Shown here: positions 1 to 7,762 of the stretch, in pieces | Layout of the letters: each line of letters starts with the position of its first letter | Position numbering within the stretch: the first letter of the stretch is position 1 | Source: CAUZJF01 sp965248605 | Lineage (GTDB): Bacteria > Chloroflexota > Dehalococcoidia > Lucifugimonadales > CAUZJF01 | DNA: 64,000 nucleotides | Reading direction: 5' to 3' | NCBI GenBank assembly: GCA_965248605.1 | Contig: CBDFJV010000006.1 | Location: forward strand, 558,001-622,000 | Translations under genes and position numbers: made by a program | The notes under the pieces: generated by a model | The model's database searches: none | What the model was told of the DNA's origin: nothing | Seen by the model: the letters and a program-made list of their open reading frames with translations, nothing else

Positions 1-564
1 GTCGCGAAGGGCGGTCTGTTTCACGGCACCCAGCTGTGGGTAAACCTTCCGCGGGCGGAGAAGTGGGCTCCACCGCAGTACCAGGATCTTGAAGCCGAGA
101 GTTCGGTGCTACTGGCTTCAGAGGACGGCGGCGCCTTGGTCCGGCTTATCGCAGGCGATCTCGGCGAGCACCGCGGACCTGGTAACACGCGGACGCCCAT
201 CACCTACGCCCACGCGACCGTGAGTCCCGGGGCCCGGCTACAGCTCCCTTGGCGACGCGACTTTAACGCCCTGATCTACGTGCTCGCCGGCGGCGGCGCG
301 GTCGGCTCGGACAACGTCAACGTCGCAGAGGGGCAGCTGGCGGTCATGGGGGAGGGCGATCTGATCACGATTACCGGTGGGACCAGCATGGAGGGCCCTT
401 CGCCCACACTGGAGCTCATCCTGCTGGGAGGACGGCCTATCAGAGAGCAGGTCGCCTGGCACGGACCCTTCGTGATGAATACCCGAGAGGAGCTCATCCA
501 GGCGTTCGAAGACTATCAGGCCGGGCGGATGGGGCGCATCCCCGCGAAGCAACACCCCGACTAG
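1..564 (+). CDS. Pirin family protein, C-terminal part (5' end outside window)
   Basis: The frame is open from base 1 to the TAG at 562-564 and gives 187 residues. It begins inside the conserved pirin stretch GLFHGTQLWVNLP, which lies between the two cupin domains, so roughly the first 110 residues, including the iron-binding histidines, lie upstream of the window. The rest is the C-terminal cupin domain. Pirins are cupin-fold proteins reported as metal-dependent quercetinase-like enzymes or redox-sensing cofactors; the substrate cannot be told from this part. The first internal GTG at 106 is not taken as a start because the conserved frame continues upstream of it. A separate gene follows after 92 bp. 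Confidence 0.9.
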   Translation, partial: VAKGGLFHGTQLWVNLPRAEKWAPPQYQDLEAESSVLLASEDGGALVRLIAGDLGEHRGPGNTRTPITYAHATVSPGARLQLPWRRDFNALIYVLAGGGAVGSDNVNVAEGQLAVMGEGDLITITGGTSMEGPSPTLELILLGGRPIREQVAWHGPFVMNTREELIQAFEDYQAGRMGRIPAKQHPD

Positions 565-656
565 CGGGCCTACTCGACCAGGCGTGAGGCCACGGCACCT
601 CTGGCTGCTCCGAAGCCGTATCTCCTGTTAACTGAATCACGAGGAGGTGAGACGCA

Positions 657-1685
657 ATGGACGATATAAGCAGTCAAAACGGAAGTGACAAAGGCGAAGA
701 CCTTTTTCTAGGTACGGGCGATGGCGTCTGGCGGCTGCACGACGGCGCTGTGGAGCGCGCCGGTCTTGCGGGGAAGATCGTCGTCCACGTAGCGGACCGC
801 GACGGAAAGGTCGTCGCGGCGGTTGCACGGGACGGCCTTTACGAGATATTCGATTCCGGCGAACGCCGCATCTGGGAGGGCGACGCGCGGGCCGCAGGAA
901 TCGGCCCGGACGGTAGCTTGTATGTGGGAACGGAGCCGGCGATGGTCTTTCGCAGCGACGACGGAGGCGAGACCTGGAGGCGTTCGGACGAGATCGACGA
1001 ACTGCCGACCCGCGAGACGTGGTACTTCCCCGGTCCGCCGCGCCAGCCACACGTGCGCTCGATCGACTTTCTACCCGACAAGGGGGCGAGTGTCCTCGTC
1101 GGGGTCGAGGTGGGCGGAGTCCTCTACTCGGGCGACCACGGCGAAAGCTGGAAGGAGTTGAACGAAGGGCTCCACGTGGACGTTCATGCGGTCCGACCGG
1201 ACCCGTCACAGCCAGGCCGACTGGTAGCAGTCACCGGAAAGGGGCTCTACCTGAGCGAGGACGGTGGCGATTCATGGGAGCACGTCACCGAGGGCATCGG
1301 TCAGGGTTACACCGTCGGAATGCACATCAACCCCGACAGAGCGGGCGAGATACTGATTGCCACGGGTCAACGACCGCCCGGAATCAATGCCAAGGTATAC
1401 CACTCTCGCGACGGTGGGCGCACCTGGAATCACGTGATCGATCCTGTCCTACCCGAGCAATACGAGCGGGTCCCTGTTGTGCTATTCGCTCAGGGCAGCG
1501 CCTGGATAGCTACCGAAAAGGGCCAAGTCTTTCGTGCAAATGCGGCTCCAACAAACGGCGACCCCGGTCCTGACTCGGCCCTCGGAAGCTGGTCGCTAGT
1601 CCAGGAACTGTCGACTCCAATCAAAGCCGCGTCAGCGGGACAAAGCCCGAGCTCGATTTCCTCCGGGTTTGCGGACTGGTTTTAA
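657..1685 (+). CDS. BNR/sialidase-type beta-propeller protein
   Basis: 342 residues with four Asp-box motifs of the SxDxGxTW type: SDDGGETW, SGDHGESW, SEDGGDSW and SRDGGRTW, spaced along the chain as in a beta-propeller. No signal peptide or membrane segment is seen, so it is probably cytoplasmic. The ATG at 657 follows a strong GAGGAGGTG Shine-Dalgarno with 7-nt spacing. Proteins of this type are often labelled exo-alpha-sialidase, but the Arg triad and Tyr/Glu pair of true sialidases cannot be assigned, so only the fold is claimed. It lies between pirin and an MFS gene, all on the plus strand with gaps of about 95 bp. Confidence 0.75.
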   Translation: MDDISSQNGSDKGEDLFLGTGDGVWRLHDGAVERAGLAGKIVVHVADRDGKVVAAVARDGLYEIFDSGERRIWEGDARAAGIGPDGSLYVGTEPAMVFRSDDGGETWRRSDEIDELPTRETWYFPGPPRQPHVRSIDFLPDKGASVLVGVEVGGVLYSGDHGESWKELNEGLHVDVHAVRPDPSQPGRLVAVTGKGLYLSEDGGDSWEHVTEGIGQGYTVGMHINPDRAGEILIATGQRPPGINAKVYHSRDGGRTWNHVIDPVLPEQYERVPVVLFAQGSAWIATEKGQVFRANAAPTNGDPGPDSALGSWSLVQELSTPIKAASAGQSPSSISSGFADWF

Positions 1686-1782
1686 GACACGTGTCGCCGG
1701 CTGGGGGTGGCGGCCCGGTGCTCCCACCCCCTTGCTGGCCTCATCGCACGTGAAATAAGAGCCGCGGTACTCAGGAGTAATC

Positions 1783-3060
1783 GTGACTAATCAAGACCAG
1801 CCTGGAAGCAGAGCGGCGAACGCAACCGGCATCCTGCTCATAGTCTGCGTCGCTATATTTTTTGCAGTGCTCAACGCCTCCGCCCTGGGTGTCGTCCTGC
1901 CCGACATTGCCGATGACCTATCGGTCGGTACCGGCGAGCTCAGTTGGTTGATGACGGGATTCCTGCTCGTTTACGGGGTAGCCATTCCGTTCTATGGTCG
2001 GCTCGCCGATCTCTTTGGCGCTCGTCCACTCTTCCTAATCGGCATCGCTGTTTTCGCGATCGGCTCACTCTTGTCGGCGATAGCGCCGAACTTTTCGTTC
2101 CTGCTGGCGGCAAGGATTGTCCAGGCAGGTGGCGGCGCTGCAGTTCCAGGTCTGGGGATGACCATTGCCAGCCGGGCCTATGGTCCGGAATCCCGGGGCT
2201 CTGTCCTAGGGGTTCTAGCCGCGACGATAGGCGTTGGCGGCGCCGTCGGGCCGTTCGTAGGAGGAGCGTTGACCGAGTCACTGGGTTGGCAATCTATTTT
2301 CGTCATCAGTGCCGCTGCTGCTATCACGATTCCCTTCGGGTTGAAGATTCTCCCGCGGGACGAGGAACGGACTGGGGGGAAACTGGACCTGCCCGGAGGC
2401 GTGGCCCTCGCACTCATGGTAACCGGGGCACTTCTCGTCCCATCAGAAGGCACCCGTTCCGGCTGGTCTTCGCCCCTGGTCCTGACCGGCGCGGTCCTAG
2501 CGATTGTCGGACTGGTGTCCCTGTCGGCCCGTCAGTTGACTGCTAGCTCACCCTTTATCCCAAGAGAGTTCCTGCGTAATTCCCGGTACGTAGCAACCTT
2601 GGGAATGAGTTTTTCAATGACGGCCGCCAGCCTGGCTCCTCTCGTCGGACTGCCGATACTGCTCGCCACTTTTCACGACCTGTCGCCCTTGGAGGTGGGG
2701 CTGGCCATGTTGCCCGGTGCCATATCCGCCTCGCTTTTCGGGGTACTCGCAGGCCGGCTCACGGACCGAAAGGGCCCGCGCTTGCCGGCCTGGATGGGTT
2801 CTCCTCTGATACTTTTGGCGGTGCTCGGTCTTTCAACGTATTCTGGGTCATCGGTCTGGGTCATAGCTGCCTTCGCAGGGATACTAGGAGCTGGGTCCGG
2901 CCTAATGAACACGCCACTGGCGGCGACAATAACGCGTATCGTGCGTGGTCAGGTGCTTGCTTCGGCTCTAAGCATCAATTCGATGGCTTTCTTTCTAGCA
3001 GCCCGTCCGAGAAACACGGGTTGGCGAGTGTTTGGGGGTATGATGGGCCCAGTCCAGTAG
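1783..3060 (+). pseudogene. MFS transporter (DHA2-like), 3' end lost to an IS1182-type insertion
   Basis: The GTG start at 1783 follows an AGGAG site. The frame encodes a strongly hydrophobic protein with the MFS motif GRLADLFGARP after the second helix and the family segment GPFVGGALTESLGW, as in 14-helix DHA2 drug/proton antiporters. Homology stops near SINSMAFFLA (about base 2998). The last 20 residues are read out of the end of the adjacent insertion sequence, so one or two C-terminal helices are missing. The lost end is not found on the far side of the insertion, so transport function is doubtful. No local regulator suggests a substrate. Confidence 0.8.
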
Positions 3061-3895
3061 CGGGGAGTCGTTGATGAGCAAGACCTACCTTCCCTACGAA
3101 CCCGACCAGCAGCTGCTGTTGCCAGCGGCGTTGCAGGAGTGGCTGCCTGACGAGCATCTGGCCTACTTCATATCCGACGTGGTGGACCAGTTGGACATGT
3201 CGGAGGTCACCGCTCGCTACGAGCGGGAACGGCGTGGCGGGCCGCCGTATCATCCACGGATGATGGTCAAGGTGTTGCTCTACGGTTACTGCGTCGGGGT
3301 GGCGTCCTCACGCCGCATCGCCCAGCGTCTCCACGAGGACATCGCCTTCAGGGTGTTGGCGGCGAACAACACACCGGACTTCCGGACCATCTCCGACTTT
3401 CGCAAGGACAATCTGGATGCGCTGTCGGGCCTGTTCGTACAGGTACTGGCGTTGTGCCAGCAGGCGGGGCTGGTGAAGCTGGGGCACGTGGCGCTGGACG
3501 GCACGAAGGTCAAGGCCAACGCATCGAAGCATAAGGCGATGAGTTACCAACGTATGAAGGAGAAGGCAGCGCAGTTGGCGGCGGAGGTAGCGGAGTTGTT
3601 GCGACAGGCCCAGGCAGCGGATGATGAGGAAGACCGGCGGTACGGCAAAGACAAGCGTGGAGATGAGTTGCCGCAGGAGTTGGCCTTTCGAGAGGGTCGG
3701 TTGGAGAAGATACGGGAAGCCATGGCGGCGCTGGAAGCCGAGGCGCAGGCGGCTGCCGAACGGGCCGAGGCCGAAGGTGGTAAGCACCCGGGGGTGCCCG
3801 ACGGCAAGGCCCAGCGTAACTTCACCGATACCGAGTCGCGCATCATGCCCGCACCTGGAGGCAAGGACTTCCTGCAAGCGTACAACTGTCAGGTG
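2998..3895 (+). mobile_element. IS1182-family insertion sequence, 3'-truncated remnant
   Basis: The left boundary is set where the MFS reading frame loses homology. A short non-coding IS end of about 75 bp then leads into the transposase start. The right half of the element is missing: transposase similarity ends near 3895, and IS1380 copy 1 begins at 4037. No target duplication can be checked because the right end is gone. The left boundary is good to about 10 bp. Confidence 0.7.
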
Positions 3896-3949
3896 CCGCC
3901 GCGCAAGCCGTCGAAGACCAGCCGCCAGCGCCCCAGCCTGAACAGGTAG
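3074..3949 (+). pseudogene. IS1182-family transposase, N-terminal portion
   Basis: The frame carries the IS1182 N-terminal domain (YLPYEPDQQLLLP, YHPRMMVKVLLYGY, FRTISDFRKDN) and the first catalytic segment VALDGTKVKANASKHKAMSY. A charged, Ala/Glu-rich coiled-coil-like stretch follows from about residue 165 to 250, then FTDTESRIMPAPGGKDFLQAYNCQ. After that point the sequence no longer resembles the family, and the remaining 18 residues are unrelated. Intact family members are about 450-550 residues, so the second half of the DDE catalytic core is missing and the protein should be inactive. ATG 3074 is preceded by an alternative TTG at 3071. Confidence 0.85.
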
Positions 3950-4031
3950 CCTCTCGCAACTGGGTGCCCAACTGTTCGGTCCCGTGGGCGCCAGAGTGTG
4001 AAGAAATAACGACGGACGGTGCTGAAAGAGC
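3896..4031. other. Unassigned junction between the IS1182 remnant and IS1380 copy 1
   Basis: These 136 bases join the broken IS1182 transposase to the IS1380 element. A short open frame can be read but resembles nothing I recognise. It may be residual IS1182 sequence or the old target locus. Confidence 0.4.
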
Positions 4032-4036
4032 TTTAG

Positions 4037-5754
4037 CCCGAATCCACCGACGGACAGGGATGGACGACGTGAGGACAGCGGAAGGGGGTGAGGGAGTTAC
4101 AGGCGTGATGATCCGGGCTCGAATTTGGGTAGACGGGAGGTTGGCGGGCGGTCTGCAGGCGCTTTTGGGGGCACCGATGGCGGCCTACAGTGGCTGTGGC
4201 GAGCCAGATGGCGGGATAGGACACGGCAAGAGGCGCTCGCGGACTGGGCTGGCGCGAGTTTGCGGGGACGTTGGGTTGGCTGGTGGGTCAGTGGCGGACG
4301 GGCTCCGTCAGGCTGGGAGTGGAATGGCTCGCAGTCGGGCCAGGGCGCGGCTGAACTGCTCCTCCCAGGGCCAGCGCCGGGGAAGCTGCAGGGTCAATCG
4401 GCGTGCCGAGCGGGTGATCCGTCCGGCCAAGGCAAAGACCCGTCGTCTGAGGGTCTTGGTGGTCACGATCTGCTGACCCAGGCCGATGCGGGCTGTCCAG
4501 CGGGCCAGGTTGTGCGCCATCACCTGTACCGCCAGCCAGGCGCCGTTGGCGGCGAAGCGCGCCGACGGCATGTGGTTCAGCCCGACGCCGTACTTGAGGT
4601 CGCGTATGGCGTTCTCGACCTCGGCGTGGCGGCGATGATCGGCCTCCAGTTCCAGCGTCTCCCCATCGCGGTCGGTGATGAAGGCGTGATAGCTGTATCT
4701 GGCGAAGAGGGCGAGCTGGGAACCGGGCGTCGGCTTCACCCGCCGGACAATGAGCCGCACCGGCGCGGCGTCCGGCTTGGTCTGGAACGGGGTGTAAGTC
4801 GTCTCGGCGACATCGGCGGCGCCGTCCGTCCAGTAGGGAATGGGAGTCCAGTCCTCCTGTGGTATCGCCTCGATCAGGTCCCGCAGGCTGGCGCGCTGGC
4901 GGATGGTGATAGAGAAGCGGACATCCATTTCCCGGCAGGCGGCAACGACAGTGTGGGCGTAGAAGCCGCTGTCGGCCCGCACCGTGAGTTGTCCCCTGGC
5001 CCCGCCGTAGCGCACCCGCCCCACCGTCTCACGCAGGAAGTGGGCGGCGCCACGGGCGGTGTTGGCCCGGCCCTCGCGCAGCCGGGACATCAGCACCTCG
5101 CCGGTGCCGGCGGCAATGGCCAGCAGCGGGTGATAGCCGCGGGCGCCGGTATAGCCGTGGTGGCGCGCTCCCTCCTTGGCCAGTCCATAGGTCTCGCAGA
5201 TGGTCGAGTCCAGGTCGATGGTCAGGGGCGAGTCGCCGGGTCCGGCCCCAGCGGCCCAGGCCCGGGCCAACAACTGGCGGCTCACGCGGTCGAGTTGACG
5301 GACATGCCCCCACCGGAAGCTGCGCAGGAAGGTCCCCAGGGTGGATGGCGCCTTGACCACGCAGCCTAGAACACCGACCGTCCCACCAGCGCGCAGCGCA
5401 TCGGCGTCGTCGATGCAGTCGCCGCCTGCCAGCGCGGAAGCGACCAGCGTCAGCATCTTGTCCCCAGTGTTCGCCCGTCCCGGCGCTCCGCCGAGGTCAA
5501 GGTGATGGTCGACGAGTTCCCGCAGGCCCAGGTGCCGGGCTAGGGTGGCCGGCAGGAGCAGGCCGGCATTGGCCACCAGGCGATGGTCGTCAAAGACGAT
5601 GCGGATACGGTCGGGTTTGTTCTGTGGCAGCATCTATTGGGTGCTCCTTGTTTCCGGGCGGGTTTCTGTTCCAAAATCATTATCCCAGATTCAGAGGAGC
5701 ACCCGCTGGCTTCTTCAAGGGCTGTCCCCAAGGACGTCCTTCGGTGGATTCGGG
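4037..5754 (-). mobile_element. IS1380-family element, copy 1 (mosaic), 1718 bp
   Basis: The ends are imperfect inverted repeats: left CCCGAATCCACCGACGGAC, right (complement) CCCGAATCCACCGAAGGAC. The 5-bp target duplication TTTAG is present at 4032-4036 and 5755-5759. The element holds one transposase on the minus strand. The left part (to about 4527) is nearly identical to copy 2, while the right part (from 4557) is nearly identical to copies 3 and 4, so this copy is a recombinant. It sits directly beside the IS1182 remnant. Confidence 0.93.
4308..5633 (-). CDS. IS1380-family transposase (copy 1)
   Basis: 441 residues, full length for the family. The likely DDE triad is D142 in IDLDSTICETYG, D221 in VRADSGFY and E340 in EVENAIRDLKYG. 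ATG 5633 follows an AAGGAG site with about 10-nt spacing inside the element. Residues 1 to about 359 match copies 3 and 4 apart from Q for E in AIPQEDW; the C-terminal part matches copy 2 exactly (GQQIVTTKTLRRRVFALAG versus GERTVITKTLRRRVFALVG in copies 3/4). The frame is intact, so the hybrid enzyme could be active. Long open frames on the opposite strand are shadows. Confidence 0.93.
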   Translation of the reverse strand: MLPQNKPDRIRIVFDDHRLVANAGLLLPATLARHLGLRELVDHHLDLGGAPGRANTGDKMLTLVASALAGGDCIDDADALRAGGTVGVLGCVVKAPSTLGTFLRSFRWGHVRQLDRVSRQLLARAWAAGAGPGDSPLTIDLDSTICETYGLAKEGARHHGYTGARGYHPLLAIAAGTGEVLMSRLREGRANTARGAAHFLRETVGRVRYGGARGQLTVRADSGFYAHTVVAACREMDVRFSITIRQRASLRDLIEAIPQEDWTPIPYWTDGAADVAETTYTPFQTKPDAAPVRLIVRRVKPTPGSQLALFARYSYHAFITDRDGETLELEADHRRHAEVENAIRDLKYGVGLNHMPSARFAANGAWLAVQVMAHNLARWTARIGLGQQIVTTKTLRRRVFALAGRITRSARRLTLQLPRRWPWEEQFSRALARLRAIPLPA

Positions 5755-5851
5755 TTTAGAGGCAGTAGAGGCTAACTGAAAGACGAACCGGCCGAGATGG
5801 GTCAGCGAGATTTATTCAGCGACGGAGCTAGAACACGAAGAGGAGCGGCGA

Positions 5852-6493
5852 ATGAACAGGTACGTTGACCATGACGGAACCGGATCTATAAAGGTGCTGG
5901 GGATCTCCGGCAGTCTGCGCAAGGCCTCGTCCAACACCGGACTGCTGCGTGCGAGCCAGGAGGTCGCCCCCGAAGGGATGGGAGTCACGATCTTCGATAT
6001 CAAAGACCTCCCTTTCTACAGCCGGGACATCGAGGCTGAAGGTGACCCGCCGCCGGTGACCGCGCTCAAGTCGGCGATACGTGAGGCAGACGCCGTAATG
6101 GTCGCGACGCCGGAGTACAACTGGGGCACGTCGGGGGCGCTTAAGAACGCTATCGACTGGGCTTCTCGCGATCGGGAAGAGGGCTCGCTGATGGGCAAAC
6201 CCGTGACGATCATCGGCTCAGGCGGGAGGGCCGGGACCGCTCGCGCGCAGATGCTGCTCCAAGAGACTCTCGCGGAGACCGGCTCGTTGGTTATGGTAAA
6301 GCCAGGGGTGCTGGTCCAAGCATATGGTTCTCCTCGTCGGTTCGACTCGGAAGGCAGTCTGGTCGACGAAGGGACCAAAGACTTGCTACGACGACACCTG
6401 GAGGACTTCGCGAAATGGACTATGCGATTCGTTCGGCCTAGGGAGTTCGTGAGCTACTCCTGTGAGATGGACGCCGATCACGCGGCCGCTTGA
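5852..6493 (+). CDS. NAD(P)H-dependent FMN reductase (flavodoxin-fold)
   Basis: 213 residues. The FMN phosphate-binding loop GSLRKASSN lies at about residues 20-28, and the flavin-contacting motif PEYNWGTSGALKNAIDW at 87-103. Both are diagnostic of the NADPH-dependent FMN reductase/ChrR/azoreductase family, which moves electrons from NAD(P)H through FMN to quinones, azo dyes, chromate or a partner oxygenase. Length is slightly above the usual 180-190 because of short N- and C-terminal tails. ATG 5852 follows GAGGAG. It stands alone between IS1380 copy 1 and RTX fragments, so the physiological acceptor is unknown. Cytoplasmic; no membrane segment. Confidence 0.87.
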   Translation: MNRYVDHDGTGSIKVLGISGSLRKASSNTGLLRASQEVAPEGMGVTIFDIKDLPFYSRDIEAEGDPPPVTALKSAIREADAVMVATPEYNWGTSGALKNAIDWASRDREEGSLMGKPVTIIGSGGRAGTARAQMLLQETLAETGSLVMVKPGVLVQAYGSPRRFDSEGSLVDEGTKDLLRRHLEDFAKWTMRFVRPREFVSYSCEMDADHAAA

Positions 6494-6574
6494 GCGCGAT
6501 CGGCTAAGTCTCGCAATCTGCGCCGATTACGTCACCGGCCCGACCAGTCCCTCGCGGCGCCGGTTAGAGCCGCT

Positions 6575-7270
6575 TTACGGGATGTTCAGCTGAATCTCGC
6601 AGCTCGACGACGCGATGTCCACATCAGCGTCGATGCTTCCATCGCAGATATCGTCCCCGTCGTAGCCCTTGAGCTTGTCTGGCCCCGTGCCTCCGATGAG
6701 ATGGTCGTTCCCGTCGTCACCGTACGCTACGTCCGCTCCACTCCCACCCGAGAACCTGTCGTTGCCGTCGCCGCCGTAGAACGTATCGTTGCCGGGACCG
6801 CCATCGCCGCGGTCGTTCCCACTGCCGCCCTTGAGGCTGTCGTTTCCTGAGCCCCCAATCAGCCAATCATCGCCTTGTTCTCCCCGAAGCCGATCGTCAT
6901 CGTCACCACCTCTTAGCATGTCGTTGCCTCTTCCACCGTAGGCAACATCAATCCCAGGGCCCCCGTCGAATATGTCGTTGTCGTCGCCTCCGTAGAAGCG
7001 GTCGTCTCCGAGTCCGCCGCTGCCGATGTCATTACCTTCGCCGCCTATCAGCGTGTCCTCGCCGTCCTCACCCTTGAGGCGGTCGCGGCCCGGACCGCCG
7101 CTCACGTCGTCGTTGCCTGTGCCGGCGTACACGACGTCGTCGCCGCCCTGGCCGAATATCGTGTCCTCACCGTCCTGGCCGTAGATACGGTCGTTGCCGC
7201 TACCACCGCAAATGGTGTCGTTGCCGCCGAGGCCATGGAGCACTAAGGTCGTCCAGAGCAGATGTTCTAG
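6575..7270 (-). pseudogene. RTX calcium-binding repeat fragment, 5'-truncated
   Basis: The frame consists almost entirely of nonapeptide repeats GGxGxDxUx (GGNDTICGG, GGSGNDRIYG, GGPGRDRLKG and so on), which form Ca2+-binding parallel beta-rolls in secreted proteins. It ends with DVDIASSSCEIQLNIP, almost the same tail as the large RTX protein at 37582-39744. No signal peptide or N-terminal domain exists: the frame reads back to an in-frame stop at 7271-7273, with GTG 7243 the first plausible start. It therefore looks like the C-terminal end of a larger secreted protein that lost its front. A cytoplasmic RTX fragment would have no obvious role. Confidence 0.65.
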
Positions 7271-7568
7271 TTAGCACTGTTGGTAGAAGCGCGAATCAAG
7301 TCGGATGGAGCCAGAAGACGAAGGGAACGCCCGGCAGGCGAGGAATGCTCCGGGTGCGGCCGGACCGGGAGCTCGCAACTCGCCTGGCGGAAGCGTCGAA
7401 CGCCAAGTACGGTTACGGTCAGAAACCAGCGGACTACGAGGGGCTGGGGACTCTTGTGTTCCGTCCTCGAGTCGCCTTCGCTTGGAAGGCGCTATACCAG
7501 GACGCCACGCGTTGGCGGTTCGAACCCGTCTTAAACACCCGCGGCCGCTAGGGAACGTCTAGTAGGCT
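7271..7568. other. Non-coding stretch between two RTX fragments, with a tRNA-like T-arm
   Basis: No convincing gene. At 7514-7530 a T-arm-like hairpin has a 5-bp stem around the loop TTCGAAC. The 60 bases before it resemble a type II serine tRNA in places (CGCTTGGAAGGCG), but no full cloverleaf or matching acceptor stem can be drawn. It is probably a tRNA relic or chance. Confidence 0.3.
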
Positions 7569-7762
7569 TTAGGTCTCGCAGTTGATTGCCGTGTCACCGG
7601 CCTGGCCGCCGCCACGACATTTGTCGGACCCGCCGGGGCCTCCATCGAGTTCGTCGTCTCCTGAGTTGCCATATAGCACGTCACGCTCGCCCGCCTCACC
7701 GCGCATGTCGTCGTTGCCTCTTTCGCCGTATAGCCGATCCTCGTCGTCGCCACCGAGGAGAG
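7569..7762 (-). pseudogene. C-terminal RTX repeat fragment, about 64 codons
   Basis: Read on the minus strand, bases 7762 to 7569 give LALLGGDDEDRLYGERGNDD, then more RTX nonapeptides (GEAGERDVLYG, NSGDDELDGGPGG), then a Cys-containing tail SDKCRGGGQ and DTAINCET before a TAA. This is a typical RTX C-terminal end. It has no start codon context of its own and begins directly at the stop codon of the upstream glycine-rich gene, in another frame. It is either a relic of a different RTX gene or the former end of that gene after a frameshift. Confidence 0.55.

Noticed and set aside
7456..7538. Complete tRNA-Ser gene
   Set aside because: The T-arm is good, but the acceptor arms do not pair, the D-arm is missing and no anticodon stem with U33 can be drawn without mismatches.
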